Assembly: GCF_012396125.1 (NCBI RefSeq)
Contig: NZ_JAAXOX010000002.1
Location: 248,001-312,000 of the forward strand
Origin: Cellulomonas denverensis
Lineage (GTDB): Bacteria; Actinomycetota; Actinomycetes; Actinomycetales; Cellulomonadaceae
Direction: 5' to 3'
Length of the DNA: 64,000 bases
Shown here: in pieces, positions 54,170 through 63,950 of the stretch
Layout: each line of letters starts with the position of its first letter
Numbering within the stretch: position 1 is the first letter of the stretch
Position numbers and translations under genes: made by a program
Notes under the pieces: generated by a model
Seen by the model: the letters and a program-made list of their open reading frames with translations, nothing else
Told to the model about the DNA's origin: nothing
The model's database searches: none

Positions 54170-55521
54170 TGCACCGTCCGCCGGATGGTGCCGATCGCCG
54201 CGCGCAATGCCGCCGGGTCCATCGGTTCGGCGTCCGCGGCGCACTGCCGGGCCAGCGCGGCCAGGGTCAGCAGTTGCTCGTGGCTGAGGTCCAGGTGCCG
54301 GTCCACCGGTTCGATCCCGCCGTCCAGCTCCCGGGTGACGCCGTAGCGCGGGACCAGCAGTCGCCAGCTGGCCAGCCCCCGGCGCAGCTCGCGCAGTTCG
54401 CCCGAGCCCCGGTCCACGTGGTCGCGCAGTTCGGTCAGCAGCACCGACACCGCCGCCATGTCCTCGGTCAGTGCGGTCACGTCCTCGTCCAGCGCCGCAC
54501 ACAGCAACGGGAGCGCAGCCCGCGAGTCCCCCGCGCCCGCACCCCCGGCGAGTTCGGCCAGGAACAGCCGCACCATGTCGTTGTGCAGCCGGGCGAGCGC
54601 GATCCGGAACCGCAGGTCCAGCAACCAGGTCCGGACCCGCTCCAGCTCGTCCACCAGGGCGGTGATCCGGTCCCCGACCGCCGCGGCGCGCAGCGTCATC
54701 GCCCGGGCCGAGCGCTCCAGCACCGGCGCCCGGTCGCAGACCCAGGCCGAGGCGTCCGCCATCGCGCGGGTGGCGTCGTGCAGCCCGGCGACCGCCTCCC
54801 GGACCCGCGCGGCCCCGTCGCCGACCTGGTCGGCCAGCGCCTGATGGCGCTCCAGCGTGTGCCACAGCCCGGCCAGCTGCCCGTCGATCCCGCGCACCGC
54901 GGTGGACAGCGTGCCCAGCACCCCGGTGCCGGTGGACCCGGTCGCCGGTCCGGTCGCGGCCAGCACCCGGGCCGCTCCCTCGGCAGGCACCGCGTGCCGC
55001 ACGAAGTCCTCGTAGCTGGCGAACCCGGCCGCCCGCAGCCGGGTGATCAGCTCCCCGGCACCGAGCTCACCGACCGCCCGCCGGCTCATCCCCCGCGCCG
55101 ACGCCGCCCGCTCCAGTGGCCGGACCTCGCGGTAGATCGACTCGGCCACCGACCGCAGTCCGTCCTCGCACGGCGCGGTGCGGACCGACAGCATCCGCTC
55201 GCCCACCGGCGTGATGGTCGCGAACACCGAGTAGGGCCGCCCGCCCCGCGACCGGTTGGTCACGTACGCGGCGACCGGGCGCCCCGCGGCCAGCAGGTCC
55301 CACATGATCCGGAACACCCCGGCCGGCATCATGTCGTGCCGGATCAGGTTGTGCGGTGCGCCGATCAGCTCGGTCCGGTCGTACCGGGACAGCCGCTCGA
55401 ACACCGAGTTCGCCTGCTCGATCACCCCGCGCCGGTCGGTGATCGAGAAGAACAGCTCGTGCGGGGCGACCACCGGCAGCCCGAGCAGGAATGCATCGTC
55501 CAGCCCCCACGTCTCAGGCAT
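54148..55521 (-). CDS. PAS-domain signalling protein (Aer-type PAS)
   Basis: A 457-residue soluble protein. The N-terminal PAS domain (about 20-130) has ELFFSITDRRGVIEQANSVFERLSRYDRTELIGAPHNLIRHDMMP, matching the FAD-binding PAS of the aerotaxis receptor Aer, with the Asn-Leu-Ile-Arg-His segment. The remaining 320 residues are mostly helical, like a methyl-accepting-protein signalling or coiled-coil region, but no canonical MCP hairpin is seen. It is the last gene of the conservon operon, overlapping the GTPase gene by eight bases, so it is probably an extra input or output of that system. A redox role is inferred from the PAS type. Confidence 0.8.
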   Translation of the reverse strand: MPETWGLDDAFLLGLPVVAPHELFFSITDRRGVIEQANSVFERLSRYDRTELIGAPHNLIRHDMMPAGVFRIMWDLLAAGRPVAAYVTNRSRGGRPYSVFATITPVGERMLSVRTAPCEDGLRSVAESIYREVRPLERAASARGMSRRAVGELGAGELITRLRAAGFASYEDFVRHAVPAEGAARVLAATGPATGSTGTGVLGTLSTAVRGIDGQLAGLWHTLERHQALADQVGDGAARVREAVAGLHDATRAMADASAWVCDRAPVLERSARAMTLRAAAVGDRITALVDELERVRTWLLDLRFRIALARLHNDMVRLFLAELAGGAGAGDSRAALPLLCAALDEDVTALTEDMAAVSVLLTELRDHVDRGSGELRELRRGLASWRLLVPRYGVTRELDGGIEPVDRHLDLSHEQLLTLAALARQCAADAEPMDPAALRAAIGTIRRTVQAGLAEE

Positions 55522-56092
55522 GCACCCCTCCGTCCTGGGTCAGGGCGGTCCGCACCACCGTGGACAGCATCTGCTTCACGGCGGTGCGCGACCGCGCGTC
55601 GGTGTAGAGCACCGGCACCGCCGGGTCGACCCCGAGCGCCCGGCGGATGTCGGTCAGCCGGTGGGTGGCCACCCCGTCGAAGCAGTTGACCCCCACCGCG
55701 AACGGGATGTCCCGCGACTCGAAGTAGTCCACCGCCGGGAAGCACTGCCGCAGCCGGGTGCTGTCCACCAGCACCACCGCGCCGATCGCGCCGCGGACCA
55801 GGTCGTCCCACAGGAAGGAGAACCGATCCTGGCCCGGGGTGCCGAACAGGTACAGCCGCAGGCCGCCGGACAGTTCGATCCGGCCGAAGTCGAGCCCCAC
55901 CGTGGTCTCGGACTTGCGGGTGCTCACCGCACCGGCGTCGTCCACCCCGATCGAGTGCTCGGTCATCGCGGCCTCGCTGCGCACCGGGGCGATCTCGGAG
56001 ATCGCGCCGATGAAGGTGGTCTTGCCCACCGCGAAGCCGCCGGCCACCACGATCTTGACCGCGGTGGGGGCCTCAGAGTCGTTCGATGCCAT
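55514..56092 (-). CDS. Conservon small GTPase (CvnD-type)
   Basis: A 192-residue Ras-like GTPase. The P-loop is GGFAVGKTT (18-26), switch II is FGTPGQDRF and the NCFD motif at about 135 replaces NKxD, as in the actinobacterial CvnD proteins. It is expected to cycle between GTP and GDP at the membrane under control of the kinase-like and roadblock proteins encoded upstream. It overlaps the DUF742 gene by 20 bases and the PAS gene by eight. Confidence 0.92.
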   Translation of the reverse strand: MASNDSEAPTAVKIVVAGGFAVGKTTFIGAISEIAPVRSEAAMTEHSIGVDDAGAVSTRKSETTVGLDFGRIELSGGLRLYLFGTPGQDRFSFLWDDLVRGAIGAVVLVDSTRLRQCFPAVDYFESRDIPFAVGVNCFDGVATHRLTDIRRALGVDPAVPVLYTDARSRTAVKQMLSTVVRTALTQDGGVHA

Positions 56093-56444
56093 CGAGCACC
56101 TGCTCCAGGAGATGTCGGGGCCGGCGCTGCGGGCCGGCCGGTGCCGGGACCCCGGACACCGTCACGTGACCGGCGTCGACCAGGTCGCAGACCAGCACCC
56201 GCACCACGCCCAGCGGCAGCCGGACCGCGGTCGCGATTTCGGCCACCGACAGGTAGGCGTCCCGAGTGACGGCGACGATGGCACGCTGCTCGGGCCCGGC
56301 CGGCCGGCCGCCCGACGGCAGCGCCCGTACCAGTGCCTCCACCGGCAGTTCCCGGTCCGAGACCTCGGTCCGGCCCCCGGTGACCACGTACGGGCGCAGA
56401 TCGGTGGCCTGGTCCTGGGCGCCCTCGCCCTCGGCGCCGGTCAC
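56073..56444 (-). CDS. DUF742 protein (CvnC-type)
   Basis: A 123-residue winged-helix-like protein of the DUF742 family. DLRPYVVTGGRTEVSD and LSVAEIATAVRLPLGVVRVLVCDLVDAGHVTV are its diagnostic blocks, and HLLEQVLDGIERL closes it. In Streptomyces conservons this component works between the roadblock protein and the GTPase. It overlaps the roadblock gene by four bases. Confidence 0.92.
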   Translation of the reverse strand: MTGAEGEGAQDQATDLRPYVVTGGRTEVSDRELPVEALVRALPSGGRPAGPEQRAIVAVTRDAYLSVAEIATAVRLPLGVVRVLVCDLVDAGHVTVSGVPAPAGPQRRPRHLLEQVLDGIERL

Positions 56445-56917
56445 CAGATCGGCCGGGGTGGTTCGCGGCGGGCGGTGCCGGGGGGCGGCGGGTCCTCGTC
56501 CTCGTCGCCCTCGTCGCCCACGATCAGCGGGGTCAGCTCGGTCTCCGCGCGCCGGACCAGCAGGGCCATCTCGTAGCCGACCAACCCCAGGTCGCAGCTC
56601 GCGTCCGCCAGCACCGCCAGCACCGAGCCGTCCGAGATCGTCATCAGCACCAGCGTCATCCGGTCCATCTCGATCACGGTCTGCCGGACCCGCCCGGCGT
56701 CCTCGTGCCGGGCCACCCCTGCCGACAGCGAGGACAGCCCGGAGACGATCGCCGCCAGCCGGTCACCGTCGTCCCGGTCCAGGCCGCGCGAGGCCGCCAT
56801 CAGCAGCCCGTCCGCCGACACCACCGCCACCTGGCGGGTGCCGGCGACCGCCTGCACGAACTGGTCGAGCAGCCAGGCGATCTCCGGCTGCGTCCCGCTC
56901 GGTCCGGTGGTCGTCAC
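56441..56917 (-). CDS. Roadblock/LC7 domain protein (CvnB-type)
   Basis: A 158-residue roadblock/LC7 protein. WLLDQFVQAVAGTRQVAVVSADGLLMAASRGLDRDDGDRLAAIVSGLSSLSAG is the family pattern, and DRMTLVLMTISDGSVLAVLADASCDLGLVGYEMALLV follows. The C-terminus is acidic and Pro-rich. Such proteins act as regulators or GAP-like partners of small GTPases, here the CvnD-type protein. It overlaps the kinase gene by four bases. Confidence 0.93.
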   Translation of the reverse strand: MTTTGPSGTQPEIAWLLDQFVQAVAGTRQVAVVSADGLLMAASRGLDRDDGDRLAAIVSGLSSLSAGVARHEDAGRVRQTVIEMDRMTLVLMTISDGSVLAVLADASCDLGLVGYEMALLVRRAETELTPLIVGDEGDEDEDPPPPGTARREPPRPIW

Positions 56918-59880
56918 TGCTCGGCCTCCCCTTCGGACCCGCTGAGGTCCGGGGCGTCGCCGGCTGCCACGGGCCCACCGGGCGCATCGTCGTGGCTCGG
57001 CAGCGTCCCGGCCGGCGGCCCGTCGCCACCGGCGGCCGCGGCGGGCTCGGCGTCCTCGACCTCACCGAGCCCGTCGCGCACCCCGCTGCGGAACCGCTGG
57101 AATCGAGCGCGCAGCCCGTCCGGGTCCCGCGGCTCGCTGCTCGACGCCCGGGCGCGCACCGCCAGGGCATCGACCGCCGCCGGGGCGGCGACCTCGGGGC
57201 GGTAGGGCTGTTCCCCGTCGGTGCCGACCTCCCGCCGGGGCAGCTCGGTCGTCTCGTCCAGCAGCTCCGCCGGTGCCCAGACCCCGGTGTCCCCGGCCGG
57301 TGCCGCGTCCGGGATCGCGGGCGCCGGGTCGCCGGAGCCGGTTCCCGTCCCGTCCGGCTGCGGGCCGCGGGTGTCCCAGACCGCCAGGTCGGGACTGGGC
57401 GCGGGGAGCGGCGCCGGGCGATCCGGCATCGGCGGCGCGGTGGCGGGTTCCGGGTCCCGGTCCTGACGCGGCCGGGTGTCCCACACCGTCAGGTCCTCGG
57501 CCGGAGGCTCCGCCGGGGCCAGGACCGGCGCGGGCGGATCGACAGCCCTGATCCCGGTGTCCCCCGCCTCGGCGGGCCGCGGCACGATACGCTGTCCGCG
57601 CTCCGGGGTCGGCATCGCATCCGGCTCCGGCGCGCCGCCGGGGGGTGTGTCATCGGCGACGTGGTGCGGAGGCGTCCCAGCGTCCCCGCCCTCCGGCCGG
57701 ACCCCCGCGGCCACCACGGAGACCGGCAGCCGCACCCGCACCACCGTGCCCGCGGCCGTCTCCGGGAACTCCACCTGTGCGCCGAGCGAGCGCGCCAGCC
57801 GCCCGACCACGACCAGGCCGAGCCGGCGGCCCTCGGGCGGCAGCTCCCCGGCGACCAGCGCGGCTGCGGCGGCGCGCTCCGCGGCGTCCATCCCCAGGCC
57901 CGCGTCGGTCACGGTGAGCTCGATGCCGTCGGCGCCGAGCACCGCCCCGACCCGGACCGGCAGCAACGGGTCGGAGTGCACGGTGGCGTTCTCCACCAGT
58001 TCGGCCAGCAGGTGGGCGAGCGGGACCACCGCGTGGCCGACCAGTTGCGGGTCGTCGGTCAGTTCCAGCCGCACCCGGTCGTACTGCTCGATCTGCGCGG
58101 CGGCGATCCGGACCACATCGGACAGCGCGGTCTCCTCCCGTTCGCGTCGGCCGGTCTGACTGCCCGCCAGCACCAGCACCGACTCGGCGCCCCGGCGGCT
58201 GCGGGTGGCGAGGTTGTCCAGCTCGAACAGCCGGGACAGCACCTCGGGGTCGACCTCGGACTGCTCCAGCTCGTCCAGCAGCACCAGCTGCCGGGCGGCC
58301 AGCGACTGCTCCCGCTGGGCGACGTGGATCAACATCGGCAACCCGGTGGGTGCCGGCTCCGACGCGTGCGGCGTGTCCACCGGCGCGGGACGGGCCGGTT
58401 CCGGCTCCGGCGTCCGGGCGGGGGCCACCGGCGGCGGTGCGGGCACGGGCGCCACCGGGACGGTCCGCCGGGTGCCGAGCCGGCGCATCACCGCAATCGC
58501 CACCAGCAACACCACCACCACCAGCAGCGAGCCGACCGCGAGCACCCCCAGGGTGGCGGTGCGTGCCTCGGCCTCCGCGGTCGCGGCGTCGTCGGCGGCC
58601 AGGTCCAGTTCCGCGGCGGCCAGGTCGCGCAGCTGTGTGGTCTGCGCCGCGGCGCGGTCGGCCCAGGTGGCCCGGGCCGGTTCGGCGATCAGGGTGGGCT
58701 CGCCGGCGGCGATCACCGCGCGGGCGTCGGCCATGACCTGGTCGTCGCCCGGCAGGGCGAGGCCGTCCCCGGACACCGCGAGGGCGGCCGCGGTCCGCTC
58801 GCGCTGCGCCTGGACCCCGGCGACCGCCAGCGCCGCCTGGCGTACCAGTCCGGCATCGACCTCGGGTACGACCACCGGGTCGGCCGGTTCCTCGTCCCGG
58901 TCGGTGCCGCGGCCGGAGTCGGTGTCCTCGTCCTCGACCACGGGCGCGACCACCGGCAACTGCGCCAGTGCGGTCACCAGCTCCGCCACCCGGCGGTGTT
59001 CACCCTCGATCGTCCCGGCCAGGCGGTCGGTGGCCACCGCGGCCCGGATCGCGGCCGCCACGGCCGGATCGCGCACCTCGGCGGCCCAGCCCTCGGCCAG
59101 GTCGTCCAGTGACCGGGCGGCCGACTCCCACTCCTGGCGGGCCACGGCGGGATCGGTGGCGGCCCGCGCCGCCGCCACCCGCTGCTCGGCGCCGGTGACC
59201 GCCCGGGTGGCGTTCCCGGCGCCATCCGCGGCCGACCCGGCCAGCGTCCCGGACAGGGCGCGCAGGGCGTCATCGGTCGCGGTCACCGCCGCGGCCCGGG
59301 CCGCCTCGTCGGCCACCGGCCCGGCCTCGGACTGGATCGCCTCGGTCGCGGTCAGCACCGCCGGCACCGCCGCGACGATCTGCTCGGTGTCCCGCGCCTC
59401 GCGCAGGTCGTCCAGCGTGGCCGACCCCAGGAACCAGCCGGCGGCCAGCACGACCAGCACCGGCACCGCGGTCATCGCGAGCACGTGCCGCCGGACGGTG
59501 ACCCGCCAGGTCGCGGTCCGCTCGCCGGCCAGGTCCGGCCAGCACCACAGCCCGGCCGCGGCCAGGGCGAGCACCAGCAGCGCCAGGCCGCCCCAGGCGG
59601 ATCGCATCAGCGCGACCAGCGCGCCCAGACCCGGCACGCGGGTCGCCTGCGCGCCGTCGCCGAGGATCAGCCGGTCACCGTCGACCCGGGCCGTCACGTC
59701 GGCCAGCGGTAGGACCACGGCGTCCGTCAGCGCGATGAGCACGCCGAGCAGGAACAGGACGGTCAGCAGGACCGATCCGATCCGCCGGAGGCTGCGCCCC
59801 CGCCGTCGTGTCTCCGCCACCGCCGGCACCAGCCTCTCCGCCACCCGGGGCGTGGTGGCGCCCCGTCCCCCGCGGCCCAC
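56914..59880 (-). CDS. Conservon sensor histidine kinase-like protein (CvnA-type)
   Basis: A 988-residue membrane protein. Helices lie near residues 34-58, 92-112 and 133-152, then a long extracytoplasmic helical NIT-like domain (about 155-440) and a fourth helix (445-466). The dimerisation block LFELDNLATRSRRGAESVLVLAG (551-573) has Asn556 where relatives have His (LDHLATR). An ATPase domain (about 615-725) contains HLLAELVENATVHS and DAGLGMD, and a 260-residue disordered Pro/Asp-rich tail repeats AVWDTRG and LTVWDTRP. Start is GTG 59880. It heads the five-gene operon. If Asn556 is real, it is a kinase-dead scaffold or signal transmitter. Confidence 0.88.
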   Translation of the reverse strand: MGRGGRGATTPRVAERLVPAVAETRRRGRSLRRIGSVLLTVLFLLGVLIALTDAVVLPLADVTARVDGDRLILGDGAQATRVPGLGALVALMRSAWGGLALLVLALAAAGLWCWPDLAGERTATWRVTVRRHVLAMTAVPVLVVLAAGWFLGSATLDDLREARDTEQIVAAVPAVLTATEAIQSEAGPVADEAARAAAVTATDDALRALSGTLAGSAADGAGNATRAVTGAEQRVAAARAATDPAVARQEWESAARSLDDLAEGWAAEVRDPAVAAAIRAAVATDRLAGTIEGEHRRVAELVTALAQLPVVAPVVEDEDTDSGRGTDRDEEPADPVVVPEVDAGLVRQAALAVAGVQAQRERTAAALAVSGDGLALPGDDQVMADARAVIAAGEPTLIAEPARATWADRAAAQTTQLRDLAAAELDLAADDAATAEAEARTATLGVLAVGSLLVVVVLLVAIAVMRRLGTRRTVPVAPVPAPPPVAPARTPEPEPARPAPVDTPHASEPAPTGLPMLIHVAQREQSLAARQLVLLDELEQSEVDPEVLSRLFELDNLATRSRRGAESVLVLAGSQTGRREREETALSDVVRIAAAQIEQYDRVRLELTDDPQLVGHAVVPLAHLLAELVENATVHSDPLLPVRVGAVLGADGIELTVTDAGLGMDAAERAAAAALVAGELPPEGRRLGLVVVGRLARSLGAQVEFPETAAGTVVRVRLPVSVVAAGVRPEGGDAGTPPHHVADDTPPGGAPEPDAMPTPERGQRIVPRPAEAGDTGIRAVDPPAPVLAPAEPPAEDLTVWDTRPRQDRDPEPATAPPMPDRPAPLPAPSPDLAVWDTRGPQPDGTGTGSGDPAPAIPDAAPAGDTGVWAPAELLDETTELPRREVGTDGEQPYRPEVAAPAAVDALAVRARASSSEPRDPDGLRARFQRFRSGVRDGLGEVEDAEPAAAAGGDGPPAGTLPSHDDAPGGPVAAGDAPDLSGSEGEAEQ

Positions 59881-59971
59881 ATGCCCCGGCTGGCCGGAAA
59901 ACTAGCAAAGCGGGCACACTCGCCTGACCTGCACAAAGACGACTACTCAGGTCGGAAACCGCCCGAAAGCA

Positions 59972-60005
59972 CCCAAGCCCCGCGGGATATCCCGCGGGGC
60001 TTGGG
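59972..60005 (-). terminator. Perfect palindromic terminator after rbpA
   Basis: A 34-base palindrome centred on GATATC (arms beginning CCCAAGCCCCGCGGGA) lies 19 bases after the rbpA stop and before the conservon operon. It should end secG-rbpA transcripts; no long T-run follows. Confidence 0.8.
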
Positions 60006-60023
60006 TGGTGTGGGTAGCGGTGC

Positions 60024-60371
60024 TCAGCCGCCGCGACGTGCGCGCAGGGCGGCGAGGGCCTCGTCCAGGAGGGCGGCGCCGTCCTCCTCGGTCCGCCGCT
60101 CCTTCACGTAGGCGAGGTGGGTCTTGTACGGCTCGTTCTTGGCCGGGGCGGGCGGGTTCGCCCGGTCCTGCCCGGCGGGGAACCCGCAGCGCGGGCAGTC
60201 CCAGACCTCGGGCGCCTCCTCGGCAGCCTCGGCGGCGAAGCTCGGGCGGCTCTCATGCCCGTTCGAGCACCAGTAGGAGATCAGCACCCGAGGGGCGGAC
60301 TCGCCCCGTTCGGCCTCACCCATCGGACCCGCACCGACGCGGGATCCCCGGATCGCGCTTCCGCCGGCCAC
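60024..60371 (-). CDS. rbpA: RNA polymerase-binding protein RbpA
   Basis: A 115-residue actinobacterial transcription factor that binds RNA polymerase and the principal sigma factor and stabilises open complexes. GGSAIRGSRVGAG at the N-terminus is the tail, CSNGHE and CPRCG lie in the central zinc-like fold, and KTHLAYVKERRTEEDGAALLDEALAALR is the sigma-interacting domain. Translation starts at GTG 60371, four bases after secG, so both are co-expressed. It is a strong marker of Actinomycetota. Confidence 0.95.
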   Translation of the reverse strand: MAGGSAIRGSRVGAGPMGEAERGESAPRVLISYWCSNGHESRPSFAAEAAEEAPEVWDCPRCGFPAGQDRANPPAPAKNEPYKTHLAYVKERRTEEDGAALLDEALAALRARRGG

Positions 60372-60375
60372 GGGG

Positions 60376-60618
60376 TCAACTCACCCGGGCGATCAGGCCG
60401 AGCAGCACCACGGTCAGCGCCCAGAGCAGACTGACGCCGACGGTGATCCGGTTCAGGTTCCGCTCCGCCACACCGGAGGAACCGGCGCTGCTGGAGATGC
60501 CACCACCGAACATGTCGGACAGGCCGCCACCCTTCCCCTTGTGCAGCAGGACGAACAGGACGAGCAGCAGACTCGTGGCCACCAGGAGGACCTGGAGGAC
60601 GATGCGCAGGGCAGTCAC
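60376..60618 (-). CDS. secG: Preprotein translocase subunit SecG
   Basis: An 80-residue, two-helix membrane protein of the Sec channel. ALRIVLQVLLVATSLLLVLFVLLHKGKGGGLSDMFGGG is the SecG hallmark, and the second helix (ITVGVSLLWALTVVLLGLI) closes it. GTG 60618 is chosen because the first helix begins there. The gene follows tpiA at a distance of 203 bases that contain a terminator, and precedes rbpA, as is common in actinomycetes. Confidence 0.93.
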   Translation of the reverse strand: MTALRIVLQVLLVATSLLLVLFVLLHKGKGGGLSDMFGGGISSSAGSSGVAERNLNRITVGVSLLWALTVVLLGLIARVS

Positions 60619-60770
60619 GGCGGTGTCTCTCGATCGGGGCCGACACCGAGTGGCCGGCCTGCGGGGGTCGAACTGGGCCCAGATTAGGCGACGGTCACCG
60701 TCCTGGGCCAACTCCGGGCGGCGTGGCGGGGCGGTTGCGCCCCGGAATCACGCCGACCAGGTGGTGCCGG

Positions 60771-60800
60771 GCCGGTGCGCGGGTGGTACCACGCACCGGC
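60771..60800 (-). terminator. Hairpin after tpiA
   Basis: GCCGGTGCG (60771-60779) pairs with CGCACCGGC (60792-60800) around a 12-base loop, 22 bases past the tpiA stop on the minus strand. It probably ends gap-pgk-tpiA transcripts, with secG beyond. Confidence 0.6.
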
Positions 60801-60821
60801 CGGGTACCGGGACTACTCGGT

Positions 60822-61598
60822 TCAGGCGTTGAACCGGGCGATCTTGGCGAACTCCTCGGCGTCCAGCGAGGCACCGCCCACCAGGGCGCCGTCCACGTCG
60901 GGCTTGCCGATGATCTCCGCCGCGTTGCCGGACTTCACCGAACCGCCGTAGAGCACGCGCACCGCGTCGGCGACCTCGGCGGAGTACAGCTCGGCCAGCT
61001 TCACCCGGATCGCGCCGCACACCTCCTGGGCGTCCTCCGGGGTGGCGACCTCGCCGGTGCCGATGGCCCACACGGGCTCGTAGGCGATCACGACGCCGGC
61101 GGCCTGCTCGGGGGTGACCCCGGCCAGGGAGCCCTCGAGCTGCGCCAGGGTGTACTCGACGTGCGTGCCCGCCTTGCGGATCTCCAGGCCCTCGCCGACG
61201 CAGACGATCGGGGTGATCCCCGCGCCCAGGGCGGCGACGGTCTTGGCGGCCACCACCGCGTCGGTCTCGTTGTGGTACTGGCGGCGCTCGGAGTGACCGG
61301 TCGCCACGTAGCTGACGCCCAGCTTGGCGAGCTGGTTCGCCGAGACCTCACCGGTGTACGCGCCGGAGGCGTGCTGCGACACGTCCTGCGCGCCGTAGCC
61401 GATCTCCAGCTTGTCCGCGTCGACCAGGGTCTGCACCGAGCGGATGTTGGTGAAGGAGGGCAGGACGACGACCTCGGCCCGCGCGAAGTCGTGCTTGGCG
61501 TCCTTGAGCGTCCAGGCGAGCTTCTGCACCAGGTGCACCGCCTCCTGGTGGTCCAGGTTCAGCTTCCAGTTGCCCGCGATCAGGGGGGTACGTGCCAT
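60822..61598 (-). CDS. tpiA: Triosephosphate isomerase
   Basis: A 258-residue glycolytic isomerase. Catalytic residues are Lys12 in GNWKLN, His102 in GHSERR and Glu174 in [11 protein letters not shown], with the phosphate loop YGGSV. Length is normal. It starts three bases after pgk, so the two are co-transcribed. Confidence 0.97.
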   Translation of the reverse strand: MARTPLIAGNWKLNLDHQEAVHLVQKLAWTLKDAKHDFARAEVVVLPSFTNIRSVQTLVDADKLEIGYGAQDVSQHASGAYTGEVSANQLAKLGVSYVATGHSERRQYHNETDAVVAAKTVAALGAGITPIVCVGEGLEIRKAGTHVEYTLAQLEGSLAGVTPEQAAGVVIAYEPVWAIGTGEVATPEDAQEVCGAIRVKLAELYSAEVADAVRVLYGGSVKSGNAAEIIGKPDVDGALVGGASLDAEEFAKIARFNA

Positions 61599-61601
61599 GG
61601 G

Positions 61602-62789
61602 TCAGTCCTCCAGGACAGCGATGCCGGGGAGGGTCTTGCCCTCCAGGAGTTCCAGCGACGCACCGCCACCGGTCGAGATGTGGCCGAAGCCGGCCTCGTC
61701 GAAGCCGAGCAGCCGGACCGCCGCGGCGGAGTCGCCACCGCCCACGATCGAGAAGCCGTCGGTGTCGACCAGCGCCTGCGCGACGGCCTTGGTGCCCTCG
61801 GCGTAGGCCGGGCGCTCGAACACACCCATCGGGCCGTTCCAGGCGATGGTCTTGGCGCCCAGGATGGCCTCGCGGAACAGCTGGCCGGACTTCGGGCCGA
61901 TGTCCAGGCCCATCTTGTCCGCCGGGATCGCGTCCACCGCGACGACCTCGAAGTCGTCCGAGCCGAACTCGGGGGCGACCAGGGTGTCGACCGGCAGCAC
62001 GATCTCGACGCCGGCCTCCTTCGCCTGGTTCAGGTAGCCCTTGACGGTGTCGACCTGGTCCTCCTCGAGCAGCGAGGAGCCGACCTCGTGGCCCTGGGCC
62101 TTGAGGAAGGTGAACATCATGCCGCCGCCGATCAGCAGCTCGTCGGCCTTGGTGATCAGGTTGCCGATCACGCCGAGCTTGTCGGAGACCTTGGCGCCAC
62201 CGAGCACGACCACGTAGGGCCGCTCCGGGTCCTCGACGGCCTTGCGCAGCGCCTCGACCTCGGTCAGCACCAGGGTGCCGGCGGCGTGCGGCAGGCGCAG
62301 CGCCACGTCGTAGACCGAGGCCTGCTTGCGGTGCACCACACCGAAGCCGTCGGAGACGAAGGCGTCGGCCAGGGCGGCCAGCTCGTCGGCGAGCTCGCCG
62401 CGGACCGCGTCGTCCTTGGAGGTCTCGCGGGCGTCGAAGCGGATGTTCTCCAGCAGGGCGATCTGACCGTCCTGCAGCGCGGCGACGGTGGCCTTGGCGG
62501 AGTCGCCGACCACGTCACCGGCGAGGGCGACGTCCTGGCCGAGCAGCTCGCCCAGGCGGGCGGCGACCGGGGCCAGGGAGTACTTGGGGTCCGGCTCACC
62601 CTTCGGGCGGCCCAGGTGCGCGGTGACGATGACCTTCGCCCCGGCGTCGAGCAGGCGCTTGAGGGTCGGCAGCGCGGCCCGGATCCGGCCGTCGTCGGTG
62701 ATGGTGGTGCCGTCCAGCGGGACGTTGAAGTCGGAGCGGACCAGCACGCGCTTGCCGCGCAGGTCGCCCAGGTCGTCGATGGTCTTCAT
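61602..62789 (-). CDS. pgk: Phosphoglycerate kinase
   Basis: A 395-residue glycolytic kinase with the two-domain PGK fold. The N-terminal substrate region is [15 protein letters not shown] with TAHLGRPKG. The hinge and nucleotide domain contain [29 protein letters not shown] and the C-terminal [13 protein letters not shown]. It follows gap by 113 bases that contain a large hairpin and precedes tpiA by three bases. Confidence 0.97.
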   Translation of the reverse strand: MKTIDDLGDLRGKRVLVRSDFNVPLDGTTITDDGRIRAALPTLKRLLDAGAKVIVTAHLGRPKGEPDPKYSLAPVAARLGELLGQDVALAGDVVGDSAKATVAALQDGQIALLENIRFDARETSKDDAVRGELADELAALADAFVSDGFGVVHRKQASVYDVALRLPHAAGTLVLTEVEALRKAVEDPERPYVVVLGGAKVSDKLGVIGNLITKADELLIGGGMMFTFLKAQGHEVGSSLLEEDQVDTVKGYLNQAKEAGVEIVLPVDTLVAPEFGSDDFEVVAVDAIPADKMGLDIGPKSGQLFREAILGAKTIAWNGPMGVFERPAYAEGTKAVAQALVDTDGFSIVGGGDSAAAVRLLGFDEAGFGHISTGGGASLELLEGKTLPGIAVLED

Positions 62790-62833
62790 GCTGCTTCTCC
62801 TAGCGTGCGTGAGATGAGGGGGCCGGACATGCC

Positions 62834-62878
62834 GCGTCCGCGGACACCGGGCCGTGATGACCCGGCATCCGCGGACGC
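62834..62878 (-). promoter_or_regulatory. Large stem-loop between gap and pgk
   Basis: GCGTCCGCGGA (62834-62844) pairs with 62868-62878, and CCGGG/CCCGG pair inside. It lies in the gap-pgk spacer and could be an RNA-processing or partial-termination site that sets the gap to pgk ratio. Confidence 0.5.
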
Positions 62879-62903
62879 ATGCAGTTCGACCTGAGGGGGT
62901 GCG

Positions 62904-63950
<1,047 letters not shown>

